Positions 53,492 to 63,177 of a stretch of DNA of 64,000 bases are shown here, one piece after another. Source of the DNA: Algibacillus agarilyticus (GTDB taxonomy: Bacteria > Pseudomonadota > Gammaproteobacteria > Enterobacterales > Alteromonadaceae); NCBI RefSeq assembly GCF_003286125.1, contig NZ_QMED01000002.1:124001-188000 (forward strand). The letters run 5' to 3'. The notes under the pieces were generated by a model, which worked only from the letters and a program-made list of their open reading frames with translations, was not told the DNA's origin and ran no database searches. Both the position numbers and the translations under genes were made by a program. Numbering within the stretch: position 1 is the stretch's first letter; each line of letters starts with the position of its first letter.

Positions 53492-53523
53492 AAAAAAGCC
53501 AGTTTTTATAAACTGGCTTTTTT
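53492..53523. terminator. Bidirectional terminator between the TraF-like and chemoreceptor genes
   Basis: AAAAAAGCCAGTTT and AAACTGGCTTTTTT pair around TTATA, with A and T runs on both sides. Confidence 0.9.
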
Positions 53524-53581
53524 GTGCATTTTTAATTTACTATTTCTATTGTTCTTTCTGCTCACATATACCCAAGTCACT

Positions 53582-55207
53582 TCAAGACACTTTAAAGCGC
53601 TGTACGCCTTTATGTATGTTGTCTGATAAGTGTTGAATTTGTTGGGTAGCCGAGTGTGAATCAGCAGCCGCATCCGTAGCCGTTTGAATTTGATCATTCA
53701 AGTCATGTAAGTTTCGATTTATCTCTTCGGTAACCGACGTTTGCTCTTCTGTTGCAGTAGCGGTTTGAATAGACATATCTTGAACCACCGTTATACGTTG
53801 CAAAGTATTATTAAGTAACGTTTCTGTTTCGGTAGCAAGTTCAACCGAACTCGTGACTTTATCAAAACCATCTTGAATTTTGTCTACTACATCAGTAACA
53901 CCTGATTGTACCGCGGCAATCATACTTTGAATGCTATCGGTTGATTCTTGGGTTTTTTGTGCAAGCGTGCGTACTTCATCAGCTACCACAGCAAACCCTC
54001 GACCTTGCTCTCCCGCTCGCGCAGCTTCAATAGCCGCATTTAATGCCAGTAAATTTGTTTGATCAGCAATACCACGGATCACATCTAGCACACCTGAAAT
54101 TTTTGAAGATTCGATAGAAAGTGATTTAGCGCCTTCTGATGCCCCTGCAACGCTATCGTACAACTGTTGTATTTGTACCACCGATTTATTAATCACCTGC
54201 ACACCTTCAGACGCAAAGCGCATCGCACTTTCTGTTTCATCGGCTGTACTTTGGGCAATAGTCGACATTTCACGGGTCGCTAAACTCATTTCATGCACCG
54301 CACTTACAATTAAATCAGAGGCTTGGCTTTGCTGTTTAGCGGCTGAATCGGCTTTAACGGCTGAACGACTTAAATTATCAGAACTAACATCAAGCTGATC
54401 AACATCGGTGCGAACCGCTAAAATTAACGTTCGTAAACTCTCAACAAAACGATTAAATGCATGACCTAAATCACCAATCTCATCTTCATTTTTGATCTGT
54501 ACTTTTTTAGTTAAATCACCACCACCAGATGTAATATTATCAATTCCCTGTGTGATCTCATCGATGCGGGCTAGCAATATTTTTTGACTGATTATCGCAA
54601 CCGCCACTGCGATCACGACAATCGCAATACCAAACAGCCACATGAGTGTTTTTTGCCAAGCATTGGTTACTTTTATTGATTCTTTTAACCGATTGGCTTC
54701 ATCAAATGCTTTTTCGCCAGCCTTATCATAAATTTTACGTAACGCTGAAAAATCGCGAGCTGAATCTTTATTCAATAATTCAATGGCTTGCTCTTTATTA
54801 CCATTATCTATCGTGTTTAAAACATTTGAAGCTGTCGAATACCACGTTGAATAAGCTTGCTCAAACCCCCGTAATTCAGTTAATACGTCGGGGAAGTCTT
54901 GCATATGCCGACGATACTCATTAAAACGATCTTTTGCCTGAGTCGCATTTTCTTCAAAATCGCTTCTTAAATTAGCGGTACGCCCTGAAGTGTTTACATA
55001 TTGAATTTCGGCAACACGTGCTTGGTATAAATCTCGATCTGCATTTAAAACCACGCTAATCGCAGGCATAAAACGATTAGGAAATACATCTGCATTATCT
55101 TCTAAATTATTGGTTAATGCCGCATTCGCAATCAAAATTAAAATGAGAGCAAAAACCATGATGAACAAAGGGATCGAGTATTTAATTCTTATACTTAAGT
55201 TGTTCAT
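53582..55207 (-). CDS. Methyl-accepting chemotaxis protein
   Basis: 541 residues. TM1 (about 10-30), a periplasmic four-helix-bundle-type sensor (to about 190), TM2 (about 190-210), a HAMP domain, and the signalling domain with the highly conserved tip [20 protein letters not shown] and [20 protein letters not shown]. No CheR-binding pentapeptide at the C-terminus (ends [10 protein letters not shown]). The ligand is unknown. The end of the gene overlaps a CCCAAGTCACTTCAAG dispersed motif. Confidence 0.94.
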   Translation of the reverse strand: MNNLSIRIKYSIPLFIMVFALILILIANAALTNNLEDNADVFPNRFMPAISVVLNADRDLYQARVAEIQYVNTSGRTANLRSDFEENATQAKDRFNEYRRHMQDFPDVLTELRGFEQAYSTWYSTASNVLNTIDNGNKEQAIELLNKDSARDFSALRKIYDKAGEKAFDEANRLKESIKVTNAWQKTLMWLFGIAIVVIAVAVAIISQKILLARIDEITQGIDNITSGGGDLTKKVQIKNEDEIGDLGHAFNRFVESLRTLILAVRTDVDQLDVSSDNLSRSAVKADSAAKQQSQASDLIVSAVHEMSLATREMSTIAQSTADETESAMRFASEGVQVINKSVVQIQQLYDSVAGASEGAKSLSIESSKISGVLDVIRGIADQTNLLALNAAIEAARAGEQGRGFAVVADEVRTLAQKTQESTDSIQSMIAAVQSGVTDVVDKIQDGFDKVTSSVELATETETLLNNTLQRITVVQDMSIQTATATEEQTSVTEEINRNLHDLNDQIQTATDAAADSHSATQQIQHLSDNIHKGVQRFKVS

Positions 55208-55350
55208 ATTGAACCTATAATTAAAAAGAGTGAGTTTGCCGTCAATAAAAATGCATTTACATTATCTAAAAATTATAGCCTCTCAATTAACTCGTAACCA
55301 ATTATATTACCCAATATATTGAATTAAAGCTAAATCAACGCAACAAAAAC

Positions 55351-55383
55351 AAAAAAGCCGCACGATATTCGTACGGCTTTTAA
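55351..55383 (-). terminator. Terminator of the pullulanase gene
   Basis: AAAAAAGCCG and CGGCTTTT with an inner ACGA/TCGT pairing; T run on the minus strand. About 50 bases after the stop at 55433. Confidence 0.8.
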
Positions 55384-55432
55384 TCAGTGCTCGTTGTCAC
55401 TCATTCTTGAACTTAAGCATTAAGCGCAATCA

Positions 55433-58400
55433 TTAATTTGCAGCACACTTTTCGATGGTTAATGAACCGATAGAAGCCGTGTCAGCCGCTGGGTCTGCTT
55501 CATTCAAAGCCAGTGTGAAACGATAATCACCAGCCGATAAACTCGCACTGTTGTTATCCGTTCCTGCACCAGCGTAGGCAACTTCATGTGCGGTATCCAG
55601 TGCTAAGCTAGCTGTTTGAATATCTCCGGCGCTATTTTGAGCCCAAACTTGAGTTGTCCAAGAGCCATCATCTGATGCTAACTTAAATAATGTTACACCG
55701 GTATAGGTCGCCACACTTTGGTATTTGTTATCTCCAATGTAAGTTAACGCATAATTAGCATCTGCTCCCCAACCACTGTGGTCGCCTCTTACATAAAGCA
55801 ATCCGCCACCTGCAACCGTGAATGGATAATCACCAGCTGATGTTGGTGCTGTACAAGCCACAAGTGAATTAGCTTTAGTCACCGATACTTTTACATCTGC
55901 CGTGTTAGCCGCATTTAAGCTGAATAAATACGTACCGGCTTCTGTGGTAGTCACCGAGATGTTGCCATCGACATTATTTAGCGCTAAAGAACCATCACTG
56001 GCACTGATATTATCAAAACCAAGGTTTACTGTACTCCAATCAGCGTCAGCAAATTTAAAGCCATAAGTACCCGCGGCTAAATCAACTTTAACAGTATAAA
56101 TACCATCTGATGTATAGCTTACTTGGCTAGTTGCAGCCCATTCATTCATATCACCACGTAAATATACCGCTGTAGAACCATAAGGTGCAGGAACAAAATC
56201 AGGGTCAGGTAATAATCCCATGCTTTGTGCACCACTTTGTGCCTTTACAAATACGGCCGTAGTATAAGCCGGAACCGTAAACGAACCATTACTGCCGTTT
56301 TCAGCAAAGCTAGCACCTTGCACAGTCGTATCAGCTGATGATTGTTGAATTGGGTGAAGTGTAAAGCCTTGTGCCGTTTTAACTTCATGCGTTTTTTCTG
56401 TCCCCGTTGCATTAATCACCACAACAATCGCGTCATTAGCTGGGTCTAAATCTGTTAAGCCAGTTCCGTCATTTAAGCTCATGACAATTAAACCAGGCGT
56501 TTGGTTAGCGCCCGAGTTATGGAAGCCAACACGGTCGATGATATCTTGTGATGTGGTTAATCTAAATAATGGGCTCGCTGCACGTATCGATAAAAACTCA
56601 GCAAAAACAGCTGAACTTAAATCGATTTCGGTTTTAGTCACCGTGGTATTTGCGTTGGCAGCTAAAGCCGCTGCCGCATCACCATCTGTAACCTCAATAG
56701 GCATGCCCACGTTCCAGTTATTGCTGTTGTTCGTGTAATCCAGAGCGTTATACCAATCACCCGAGTTATAGGTATTGCGGTCCATCGATTTAGAACGCAT
56801 TTTGTCTACGCCTAACTGGAAGAACGGAATACCTTGGCTCATGATGGGCACACTTGCCGCAACACTATGAACACGAGCACGATTTACCGCACTTAAATCA
56901 GCAGGCAAGCCATACTGCAGTTGATCCCATAGTGTTTCGTTATCATGTTTCGAGATATAGTTAATTATGTCGGCAGGATCTTGGCCATAAGAGCTTTGCG
57001 CAAATTCGCTCGCGGCTTTACGTGTACCGTTTTGATCTTTCATCATGTAGGTGGCTTGTGTGCCCGCTAAACCTAAACGAATATGATCGGCAACTTGTGC
57101 ACTGGCATCTTCTTTAAATAAGCCGGCGTTGCGTAAATCGTCACGCGGACGATCATTAAAGGTACCCACTTCGGTGCCTGCCATCGTTGTTTGCACCGCA
57201 TTTTCAAATAAGCGGCCACTTTCAACTTCACCCCAGTTCCAGCCTTCACCATAAAAATAGTTATCTGGATCAATGGCTTTAACCGCATCACGCGCCGCTA
57301 AAATGGTTGATTTAGGCATGTGCCCCATAATATCAAAACGGAAGCTATCAAATTTATATTGCTCAGCCCACTGTGCTAACGATTCAACAACAAATTTATC
57401 AAGCATACGATGCTCAGTTGCCGTATTATCACAACACGTTGACGTTATGAGGTTACCCGTGATTTCGTGATAACGATGGTAATAACCCGGTACGACCTTA
57501 TCAAACACAGAATTGTCGTATAAGCCCGAAGCGGATGTATGGTTATATACAACATCAAGTACAACACGCAATCCCATTTCATGTAATGCTTGGTTCATTT
57601 CACGCATTTCTAGAATACGCGCAACACCATCTGCATTTGATGAATAACTACCTTCGGGTACATTAAAGTGATGTGGATCATAGCCCCAGTTGAAGCTATC
57701 AATACCACGTAACACGGTGACTAATTTATTCGCAGCATCGGTACTTGGGTCATAACTTTGTAAAACCGATAATAAGGTTGCTGAATCATTTTCGACACCA
57801 CAAACCGGAGCATCTGCCACTTTGGCACAAAGCTCTGCAACGGTGTTATGTAAATCAACCGTTTGACTAGGGTCTTCATTAACGGTGGCAATATCGTTCG
57901 CTGGCAACATATGGAAATGGGTAACACCGGCGGTTTGCAAACCTTTTAAGTAATCAACAGCATCCGTACCCGTTTCCGTAAAGGCTTTATATTTACCACG
58001 ATTGGCTACTGTTGTGGTTTGATCGAGAATACTAAAGTCACGAATATGCCCTTCAAGTAACACGGCATCTTCGATATTAGTGATGGTTGGTATGGTATGA
58101 CTTTCCCAATTAGCCGGTTTTAAATCATCATCATTTAAATTAACAAACTGCGAATAGGCACCGTTTGTTGATAAACTAACAGAATACGGGTCGGTTGATT
58201 CAATGGTTTCAATCTTATTTGTAATATGATGGAACACAGTGACTTCATAACGATAAAAAGCGCGATCTAATGTAGCTTTAGTCCCTGTAAAACGCCAAAT
58301 ACCGGTATCGGCATCCAATGTCATATCTTCTGTGCTAGTTAATTCTTTGTTGGCAGAATAAACTTTTAATTTTACACTTTGTGCCGTCGGCGCCCAAACA

Positions 58401-59929
58401 GCGGCAGTGACATCATCAGTATCATAAATTAAACCAAGTGTTGCTTCATCGGCATCGTTATCGCCAGATGTGTATATGTCATCCAGTATCCAAGGAGCTT
58501 GCACGCGTGTTGCGGCTAAAATAGTTCCATCTGTCGCATACGCTACAGCAATCAACTGCCCTTTTAAGGCTTCTTTGACCATGGCGAGTTCAGCAGTTGA
58601 AGTAAAGGCTGGCGTATCCGCTAAATGTGGCACTATTTTTTTATGAGCATCAGTCATAGCACTTGGCGTAAAGGCTATAAAGTTATCGCCTTCAATACCG
58701 GTTGCGCCATTAAATGTTAAATCAGCCGTTGCTGAGTAATAAATACGCACTTCAGTTGCGTCTGCCGCTGGCATGATCATCGTTTCACGATCTAACCAAT
58801 GAGCGGTTGCCTCAGCCATCACAATACCATCAGGTAAAGGAGTCGCACTAGCGTATAAAGTGCCGTCACCTTCAATAGTGAAGATATTTCTATCACCAGT
58901 CAGATCTAAAGCGATATCACTTTGGCTAATATCTTTATCAGCACCGTTGTGAATAATTAAATTGCCACAGTCACTATGACCCTCTTTTAAATTCATAATC
59001 CAATAAGCACCGTAGTTTGGATCTGTTCCCGTTGGCGCTAAGCCAGCATCCCACTCGGTTCCGCCATCTGAAGCAAAATCAGCGTATGAATCACATGCTT
59101 CATTATTCCATACATGCAGAGTCCAACCGTCAAATGCCGCATCACGACGGTTATAATATAAAACGACTTGATTAGCATCAGCTACTGCAACCGGAGCCGG
59201 TAAATCACCAGGTTCAGGCGGAGCGACAGGCTCAACAACAATTGCATTAATGTTTATAGCAAAGCTGCGTGTAGTTTTACTGCCGTCTTGGTCTTCAACG
59301 GTTAAACTAAAAGTTGCTTGGGCGTCAGAGCTCACGCTTGGTGCAACAAAAGTGAACGTTTCTGCAGTATTATCTACACCTGATAAGTCAACCTCTACAC
59401 CCGCAACGTATTCCCATAAGTAGCTAGCGATAGAGCCATCTAAATCACTCGCATTAGCTGAAATAGAGATTGATTCACCCGATGTTACACCTGTAGATGT
59501 AGAAGCAAATTTAATCGTAGGAGCTAGGTTACCTAAATCTTTAGCGACAACATTTATAGTGTTTGTTGTGGTATTACGAGAATTGTCAGAAACCAAGACG
59601 GTAAATGTTAAGGTTTCATCAGCATTTAATGCAGGAACAGTCGCTTGAATTGAGCTTTGATTAGTTGACGATAATTGGACAGGCGTTCCACCTGTTTGCA
59701 TCCAAGCATAAGAAGTAACACGACCATCGCTGTCGGTTGCACTGGCAGAAAGCGTAAACGAACCACCTTCATTTACGGTATCAGTGCTTGCAGATGCATC
59801 AACTACTGGCGCCATGTTTTCAGTTGCACTGTTGGTATCATCTGAACCGCCACATGCGCTCAGTAACCCCATTGATATACTCAATAGCGATAGCTTAAAA
59901 ATTTGAGCTCTCGTTTTGCTGTTAGCCAT
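55433..59929 (-). CDS. Large surface pullulanase-type glycosidase (GH13) lipoprotein
   Basis: 1498 residues. The lipobox LSAC (Cys26) places it on the outer membrane or cell surface. Two PKD/REJ-like Ig domains (about 40-230; APVVDASASTDTVNEGGSFT and SATDSDGRVTSYAW repeats) lead to a pullulanase PUD/CBM41-type domain (about 250-360; YYNRRDAAFDGWTLHVWNNE), a CBM48-like domain (VTAAVWAPTAQSVKLKVYSA) and the GH13 catalytic barrel: VVLDVVYNHT, FDSFRFDIMGH (nucleophile Asp near 863), YFYGEGWNWGE (acid/base Glu near 893) and YISKHDNETLW (Asp near 993). The tail has starch-binding-like beta domains (AVYLRGDMNEW, LLYVRGDHSGW). It cleaves alpha-1,6 links in pullulan, glycogen or starch. Confidence 0.9.
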   Translation of the reverse strand: MANSKTRAQIFKLSLLSISMGLLSACGGSDDTNSATENMAPVVDASASTDTVNEGGSFTLSASATDSDGRVTSYAWMQTGGTPVQLSSTNQSSIQATVPALNADETLTFTVLVSDNSRNTTTNTINVVAKDLGNLAPTIKFASTSTGVTSGESISISANASDLDGSIASYLWEYVAGVEVDLSGVDNTAETFTFVAPSVSSDAQATFSLTVEDQDGSKTTRSFAININAIVVEPVAPPEPGDLPAPVAVADANQVVLYYNRRDAAFDGWTLHVWNNEACDSYADFASDGGTEWDAGLAPTGTDPNYGAYWIMNLKEGHSDCGNLIIHNGADKDISQSDIALDLTGDRNIFTIEGDGTLYASATPLPDGIVMAEATAHWLDRETMIMPAADATEVRIYYSATADLTFNGATGIEGDNFIAFTPSAMTDAHKKIVPHLADTPAFTSTAELAMVKEALKGQLIAVAYATDGTILAATRVQAPWILDDIYTSGDNDADEATLGLIYDTDDVTAAVWAPTAQSVKLKVYSANKELTSTEDMTLDADTGIWRFTGTKATLDRAFYRYEVTVFHHITNKIETIESTDPYSVSLSTNGAYSQFVNLNDDDLKPANWESHTIPTITNIEDAVLLEGHIRDFSILDQTTTVANRGKYKAFTETGTDAVDYLKGLQTAGVTHFHMLPANDIATVNEDPSQTVDLHNTVAELCAKVADAPVCGVENDSATLLSVLQSYDPSTDAANKLVTVLRGIDSFNWGYDPHHFNVPEGSYSSNADGVARILEMREMNQALHEMGLRVVLDVVYNHTSASGLYDNSVFDKVVPGYYHRYHEITGNLITSTCCDNTATEHRMLDKFVVESLAQWAEQYKFDSFRFDIMGHMPKSTILAARDAVKAIDPDNYFYGEGWNWGEVESGRLFENAVQTTMAGTEVGTFNDRPRDDLRNAGLFKEDASAQVADHIRLGLAGTQATYMMKDQNGTRKAASEFAQSSYGQDPADIINYISKHDNETLWDQLQYGLPADLSAVNRARVHSVAASVPIMSQGIPFFQLGVDKMRSKSMDRNTYNSGDWYNALDYTNNSNNWNVGMPIEVTDGDAAAALAANANTTVTKTEIDLSSAVFAEFLSIRAASPLFRLTTSQDIIDRVGFHNSGANQTPGLIVMSLNDGTGLTDLDPANDAIVVVINATGTEKTHEVKTAQGFTLHPIQQSSADTTVQGASFAENGSNGSFTVPAYTTAVFVKAQSGAQSMGLLPDPDFVPAPYGSTAVYLRGDMNEWAATSQVSYTSDGIYTVKVDLAAGTYGFKFADADWSTVNLGFDNISASDGSLALNNVDGNISVTTTEAGTYLFSLNAANTADVKVSVTKANSLVACTAPTSAGDYPFTVAGGGLLYVRGDHSGWGADANYALTYIGDNKYQSVATYTGVTLFKLASDDGSWTTQVWAQNSAGDIQTASLALDTAHEVAYAGAGTDNNSASLSAGDYRFTLALNEADPAADTASIGSLTIEKCAAN

Positions 59930-60084
59930 AATCTGTTCCTGTCATTTAAAATAAACTGCATTTAATCATTTGCTCAGCCATTCATTACTCAAACATTGAT
60001 CACTCAAAATATAGACGCTTAGGCTAAGCTTAAGCATTCAGTATAAAAGGCATTCGCTTTTAAAGCTGTAGCTTGCACAGAAAA

Positions 60085-60125
60085 GCATACGTATTCATTA
60101 ACAATTGCATACGTATGCATTAACA
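60085..60125. promoter_or_regulatory. Two 19-bp direct repeats 22 bp apart, probable operator for the pullulanase gene
   Basis: GCATACGTATTCATTAACA (60085) and GCATACGTATGCATTAACA (60107) differ by one base. They contain the dyad GCATACGTATGC. The 22-bp period is two helical turns. The pair lies 155-196 bases before the pullulanase ATG, so a dimeric regulator could bind both on one face of the DNA. Confidence 0.6.
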
Positions 60126-60245
60126 AACACGCAACAAATGTAAAATTAAAAGGCTTGGAAATATAGGTGCTACAAAAAAAGAGGTTATTTAAAAAGAGTG
60201 GAATTTAAAGACTGTTGGGACTTGAATAGATGGGATTCAAAAAAC

Positions 60246-60273
60246 AAAAAACCCAGCATGTTGCTGGGTTTTC
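60246..60273 (-). terminator. Terminator of ilvC
   Basis: AAAACCCAGC and GCTGGGTTTT pair around ATGTT, with A and T runs on both sides; 45 bases after the ilvC stop. Confidence 0.88.
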
Positions 60274-60317
60274 TCAAAAGCTATACACGCAAAATTCGCG
60301 TATATTCGTTTAACTAA

Positions 60318-61799
60318 TTATGCTTCAACGATAGCTTTCATGTCAGTCATGTAGCCACGTAATTCTTGACCAACCCACTCTACAGGGTGGTTGCGAATTT
60401 CATCGTTAACTTTAACTAGTAACGCGTTATCAACAGAGTTAGATGCTGGAGCCGTGTACTTACCAATAAATGCAGAGTCTAAGTTATTAACGAAATCTGT
60501 TAATAAAGGCACTGCTGCATGTGCGAATAAGTAACAACCGTATTCAGCGGTATCTGAAATTACAACATTCATTTCATAAAGCTTCTTACGCGCGATAGTA
60601 TTAGCGATAAGCGGCGTTTCATGAAGTGATTCGTAGTAAGCAGATTCGTCAATGATTCCAGATTCTGTCATCGCTTCGAATGCTAATTCAACACCAGACT
60701 TAACCATAGCAACGAATAAAATGTTGTTGTCGAAGAACTCTTGCTCATCGATTTCTACATCGCCAGCAGGTGTTTTTTCAAACGCAGTTTCTGCTGTTTC
60801 AGCACGCCATTTTAATAAGTTAACATCGTCATTAGCCCAATCTTCCATCATCGTTTTAGAGAAGTGACCCGTGATGATGTCGTCCATGTGCTTGTAGAAT
60901 AAAGGACGCAAGATGTCTTTTAATTGAGCAGCAAGTGCAAAACATTCGATTTTAGCCGGGTTAGAAAGACGATCCATCATACCGGTGATGCCGCCATACT
61001 TAAGTGCTTCAGTGATTGTTTCCCAACCATACTGAATTAATTTTGACGCGTAGCCCGGCTCAATACCGTCAGCAACCATTTTATCAAAACCTAAAATAGC
61101 ACCTGTTTGTAACATACCACAAAGGATAGTTTGCTCACCCATTAAGTCAGACTTAACTTCGGCAACAAATGAAGACTCTAATACACCAGCGCGATCGCCG
61201 CCAGTAGCAGAAGCATATGCTTTAGCCCATGCTAAACCGTGACCTTGTGGATCGTTAGCCGGGTGAACAGCGATAAGTGTTGGAACACCAAAACCACGCT
61301 TATATTCTTCACGTACTTCAGAGCCAGGACATTTAGGTGCACACATGATAACCGTTAAGTCATCACGAATTTGCATGCCTTCTTCAACGATATTAAAACC
61401 GTGTGAATAAGCTAAAGTAGCGCCTTCTTTCATTAATGGCATTATTGCGCCAACAACAGCGGTATGCTGTTTATCAGGCGTTAAGTTACAAACTAAGTCA
61501 GCAGTTGGGATTAATTCTTCGTATGTACCAACAGTGAAACCATTTTCTGTTGCGTTTTTCCAAGATTGACGTTTTTCAGCAATCGCAGCGCCACGTAATG
61601 TATAAGAAACATCTAAACCAGAATCGCGCATGTTTAAACCTTGGTTTAAACCTTGAGCACCACAGCCAACAATAACAACTTTTTTACCTTTTAATGCTTC
61701 ACAACCGTCTGTAAATTCAGCACGATCCATAAAACGACAACGACCAAGTTGATCTAATTGCTCACGTAAAGTAAGCGTATTGAAATAATTTTGAGCCAT
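60318..61799 (-). CDS. ilvC: Ketol-acid reductoisomerase (class II)
   Basis: 493 residues, the long class II form of Gammaproteobacteria. It starts at ATG 61799 ([20 protein letters not shown]), behind AGG; a TTG two codons earlier is unlikely. NADPH-binding [20 protein letters not shown] with an Arg-rich loop ([16 protein letters not shown]), then metal- and substrate-binding motifs in [20 protein letters not shown] and duplicated C-terminal domains. It converts acetolactate or acetohydroxybutyrate to dihydroxy acids in isoleucine-valine synthesis. Divergent ilvY is its expected activator. Confidence 0.97.
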   Translation of the reverse strand: MAQNYFNTLTLREQLDQLGRCRFMDRAEFTDGCEALKGKKVVIVGCGAQGLNQGLNMRDSGLDVSYTLRGAAIAEKRQSWKNATENGFTVGTYEELIPTADLVCNLTPDKQHTAVVGAIMPLMKEGATLAYSHGFNIVEEGMQIRDDLTVIMCAPKCPGSEVREEYKRGFGVPTLIAVHPANDPQGHGLAWAKAYASATGGDRAGVLESSFVAEVKSDLMGEQTILCGMLQTGAILGFDKMVADGIEPGYASKLIQYGWETITEALKYGGITGMMDRLSNPAKIECFALAAQLKDILRPLFYKHMDDIITGHFSKTMMEDWANDDVNLLKWRAETAETAFEKTPAGDVEIDEQEFFDNNILFVAMVKSGVELAFEAMTESGIIDESAYYESLHETPLIANTIARKKLYEMNVVISDTAEYGCYLFAHAAVPLLTDFVNNLDSAFIGKYTAPASNSVDNALLVKVNDEIRNHPVEWVGQELRGYMTDMKAIVEA

Positions 61800-61939
61800 G
61801 TTCAAAACCTATTAATTAATTGCAAAACCTAACCCAATGTCAGGCTTATTTGACGAAAATTCAGTCCACAAATCTGATAGACATGTAATTAAGACAAACC
61901 TACCTTTGTGATGGTCGACACTTTACAGTATGTATATTC

Positions 61940-61985
61940 TTGCGTGAAGTGATATATTATCAATACTATGTTTCACTTTTTGCAA
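61940..61985. promoter_or_regulatory. Inverted repeat in the ilvC-ilvY intergenic region, candidate IlvY operator
   Basis: TTGCGTGAAGTGA (61940-61952) and TCACTTTTTGCAA (61973-61985) are inverted copies of TTGC-N3-AAGTGA. They lie 69 bases before ilvY and about 140 before ilvC, the kind of shared operator IlvY uses in E. coli. Confidence 0.55.
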
Positions 61986-62053
61986 TGTACGATTTAAAGT
62001 ATAAATCTCGACGTAAAAAGCATAGCGGATATTTATTGACAGCAGGTTAAATT

Positions 62054-62941
62054 ATGGAATTAAAAGCATTACAACTCTTTTTGCATTTAGCCGACAGTTT
62101 GCATTTTGGTAAAACCAGCGATGCTTTGCATGTCAGCCCATCAACGCTGAGTCGCACCATACAACGGTTAGAATTAGAAGCGGGTAATCCATTGTTTGTG
62201 CGTGATAATCGCAGTGTATCTTTAACACCAGAAGGCAAAGCTTATCGTACATTTGCTAATCAAACACTTGATGCTTGGCTGCAATTTAAAAATAATACGC
62301 GCAACGACACGCGCTCGCTAGACGGTAAACTCAGTGTTTTTTGCTCAGTAACGGCAAGTTATTCGCACTTACCACCAATATTGAATCGCTTAGCGGCTAA
62401 GCACCCTAATATTGATATTAACCTGATCACAGGCGATGCCTCATCAGCAATTCAACGCATTAGCCAAGGTGAAATCGATATTGCTATTTCGGCTAAGCCT
62501 ATCAGCCTACCTGCAAATGTCGTTTTTGCGATGTTCGATCGTGTGCCAGTACATTTAATCGGCCCTGATAAAGGCTGCCAACTATCAACCAAGCTCAATG
62601 CTAATCATATTGATTGGTTAAATATACCTTATGTTGTGGCGGAGCAAGGCTTAACTAAATTACGCAGCGATGCTTGGTTTAGAGAAATGAAAATTAAACC
62701 GCACATTTACGCAACGGTCGCGGGTAATGAAGGCATTGTTTCAATGGTCGCTTTAGGTTTAGGTGTGGGCTTTGCGCCTGGTGTAGTCATTGATAATAGC
62801 CCCGTGCGTGACAAAATTAGAATAATTGAACAACCCACACCAATCGCACCTTTTGAACTCGGTGTTTGTTGTTTGAAGAAAAAATTATCTAACCCATTAA
62901 TCAATGCTTTTTGGACCGAAGCACAAGCAAATTCAACTTAA
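62054..62941 (+). CDS. ilvY: LysR-type regulator IlvY
   Basis: 295 residues. N-terminal winged HTH (MELKALQLFLHLADSLHFGK, then VSPSTLSRTIQRLELEAGNPLFVRD, about 1-60) and a type 2 periplasmic-binding-like effector domain (about 90-290). IlvY activates ilvC when acetolactate or acetohydroxybutyrate binds. Divergent from ilvC across 254 bases with a dyad operator candidate, the canonical arrangement. Confidence 0.95.
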   Translation: MELKALQLFLHLADSLHFGKTSDALHVSPSTLSRTIQRLELEAGNPLFVRDNRSVSLTPEGKAYRTFANQTLDAWLQFKNNTRNDTRSLDGKLSVFCSVTASYSHLPPILNRLAAKHPNIDINLITGDASSAIQRISQGEIDIAISAKPISLPANVVFAMFDRVPVHLIGPDKGCQLSTKLNANHIDWLNIPYVVAEQGLTKLRSDAWFREMKIKPHIYATVAGNEGIVSMVALGLGVGFAPGVVIDNSPVRDKIRIIEQPTPIAPFELGVCCLKKKLSNPLINAFWTEAQANST

Positions 62942-63177
62942 GCGATCTGAACAAATACCTTGAAGTGACTTGGGTATAAACAACTACCCAGTCATATGAT
63001 AAGCCGCTTAGGCGATCTAGATGAAAAAGCAATAAAAGTTCAGTATAATCGTCCATTTTCTGCAAACTGAGCCATTTATTCGTGTTAGCCACTTATTATG
63101 TATATCGCTCAATTGCACCACAATGATTAAACCAATACAGCGAGTTAATCATTTAGAAGGACCCCTAGTCGGTAACA

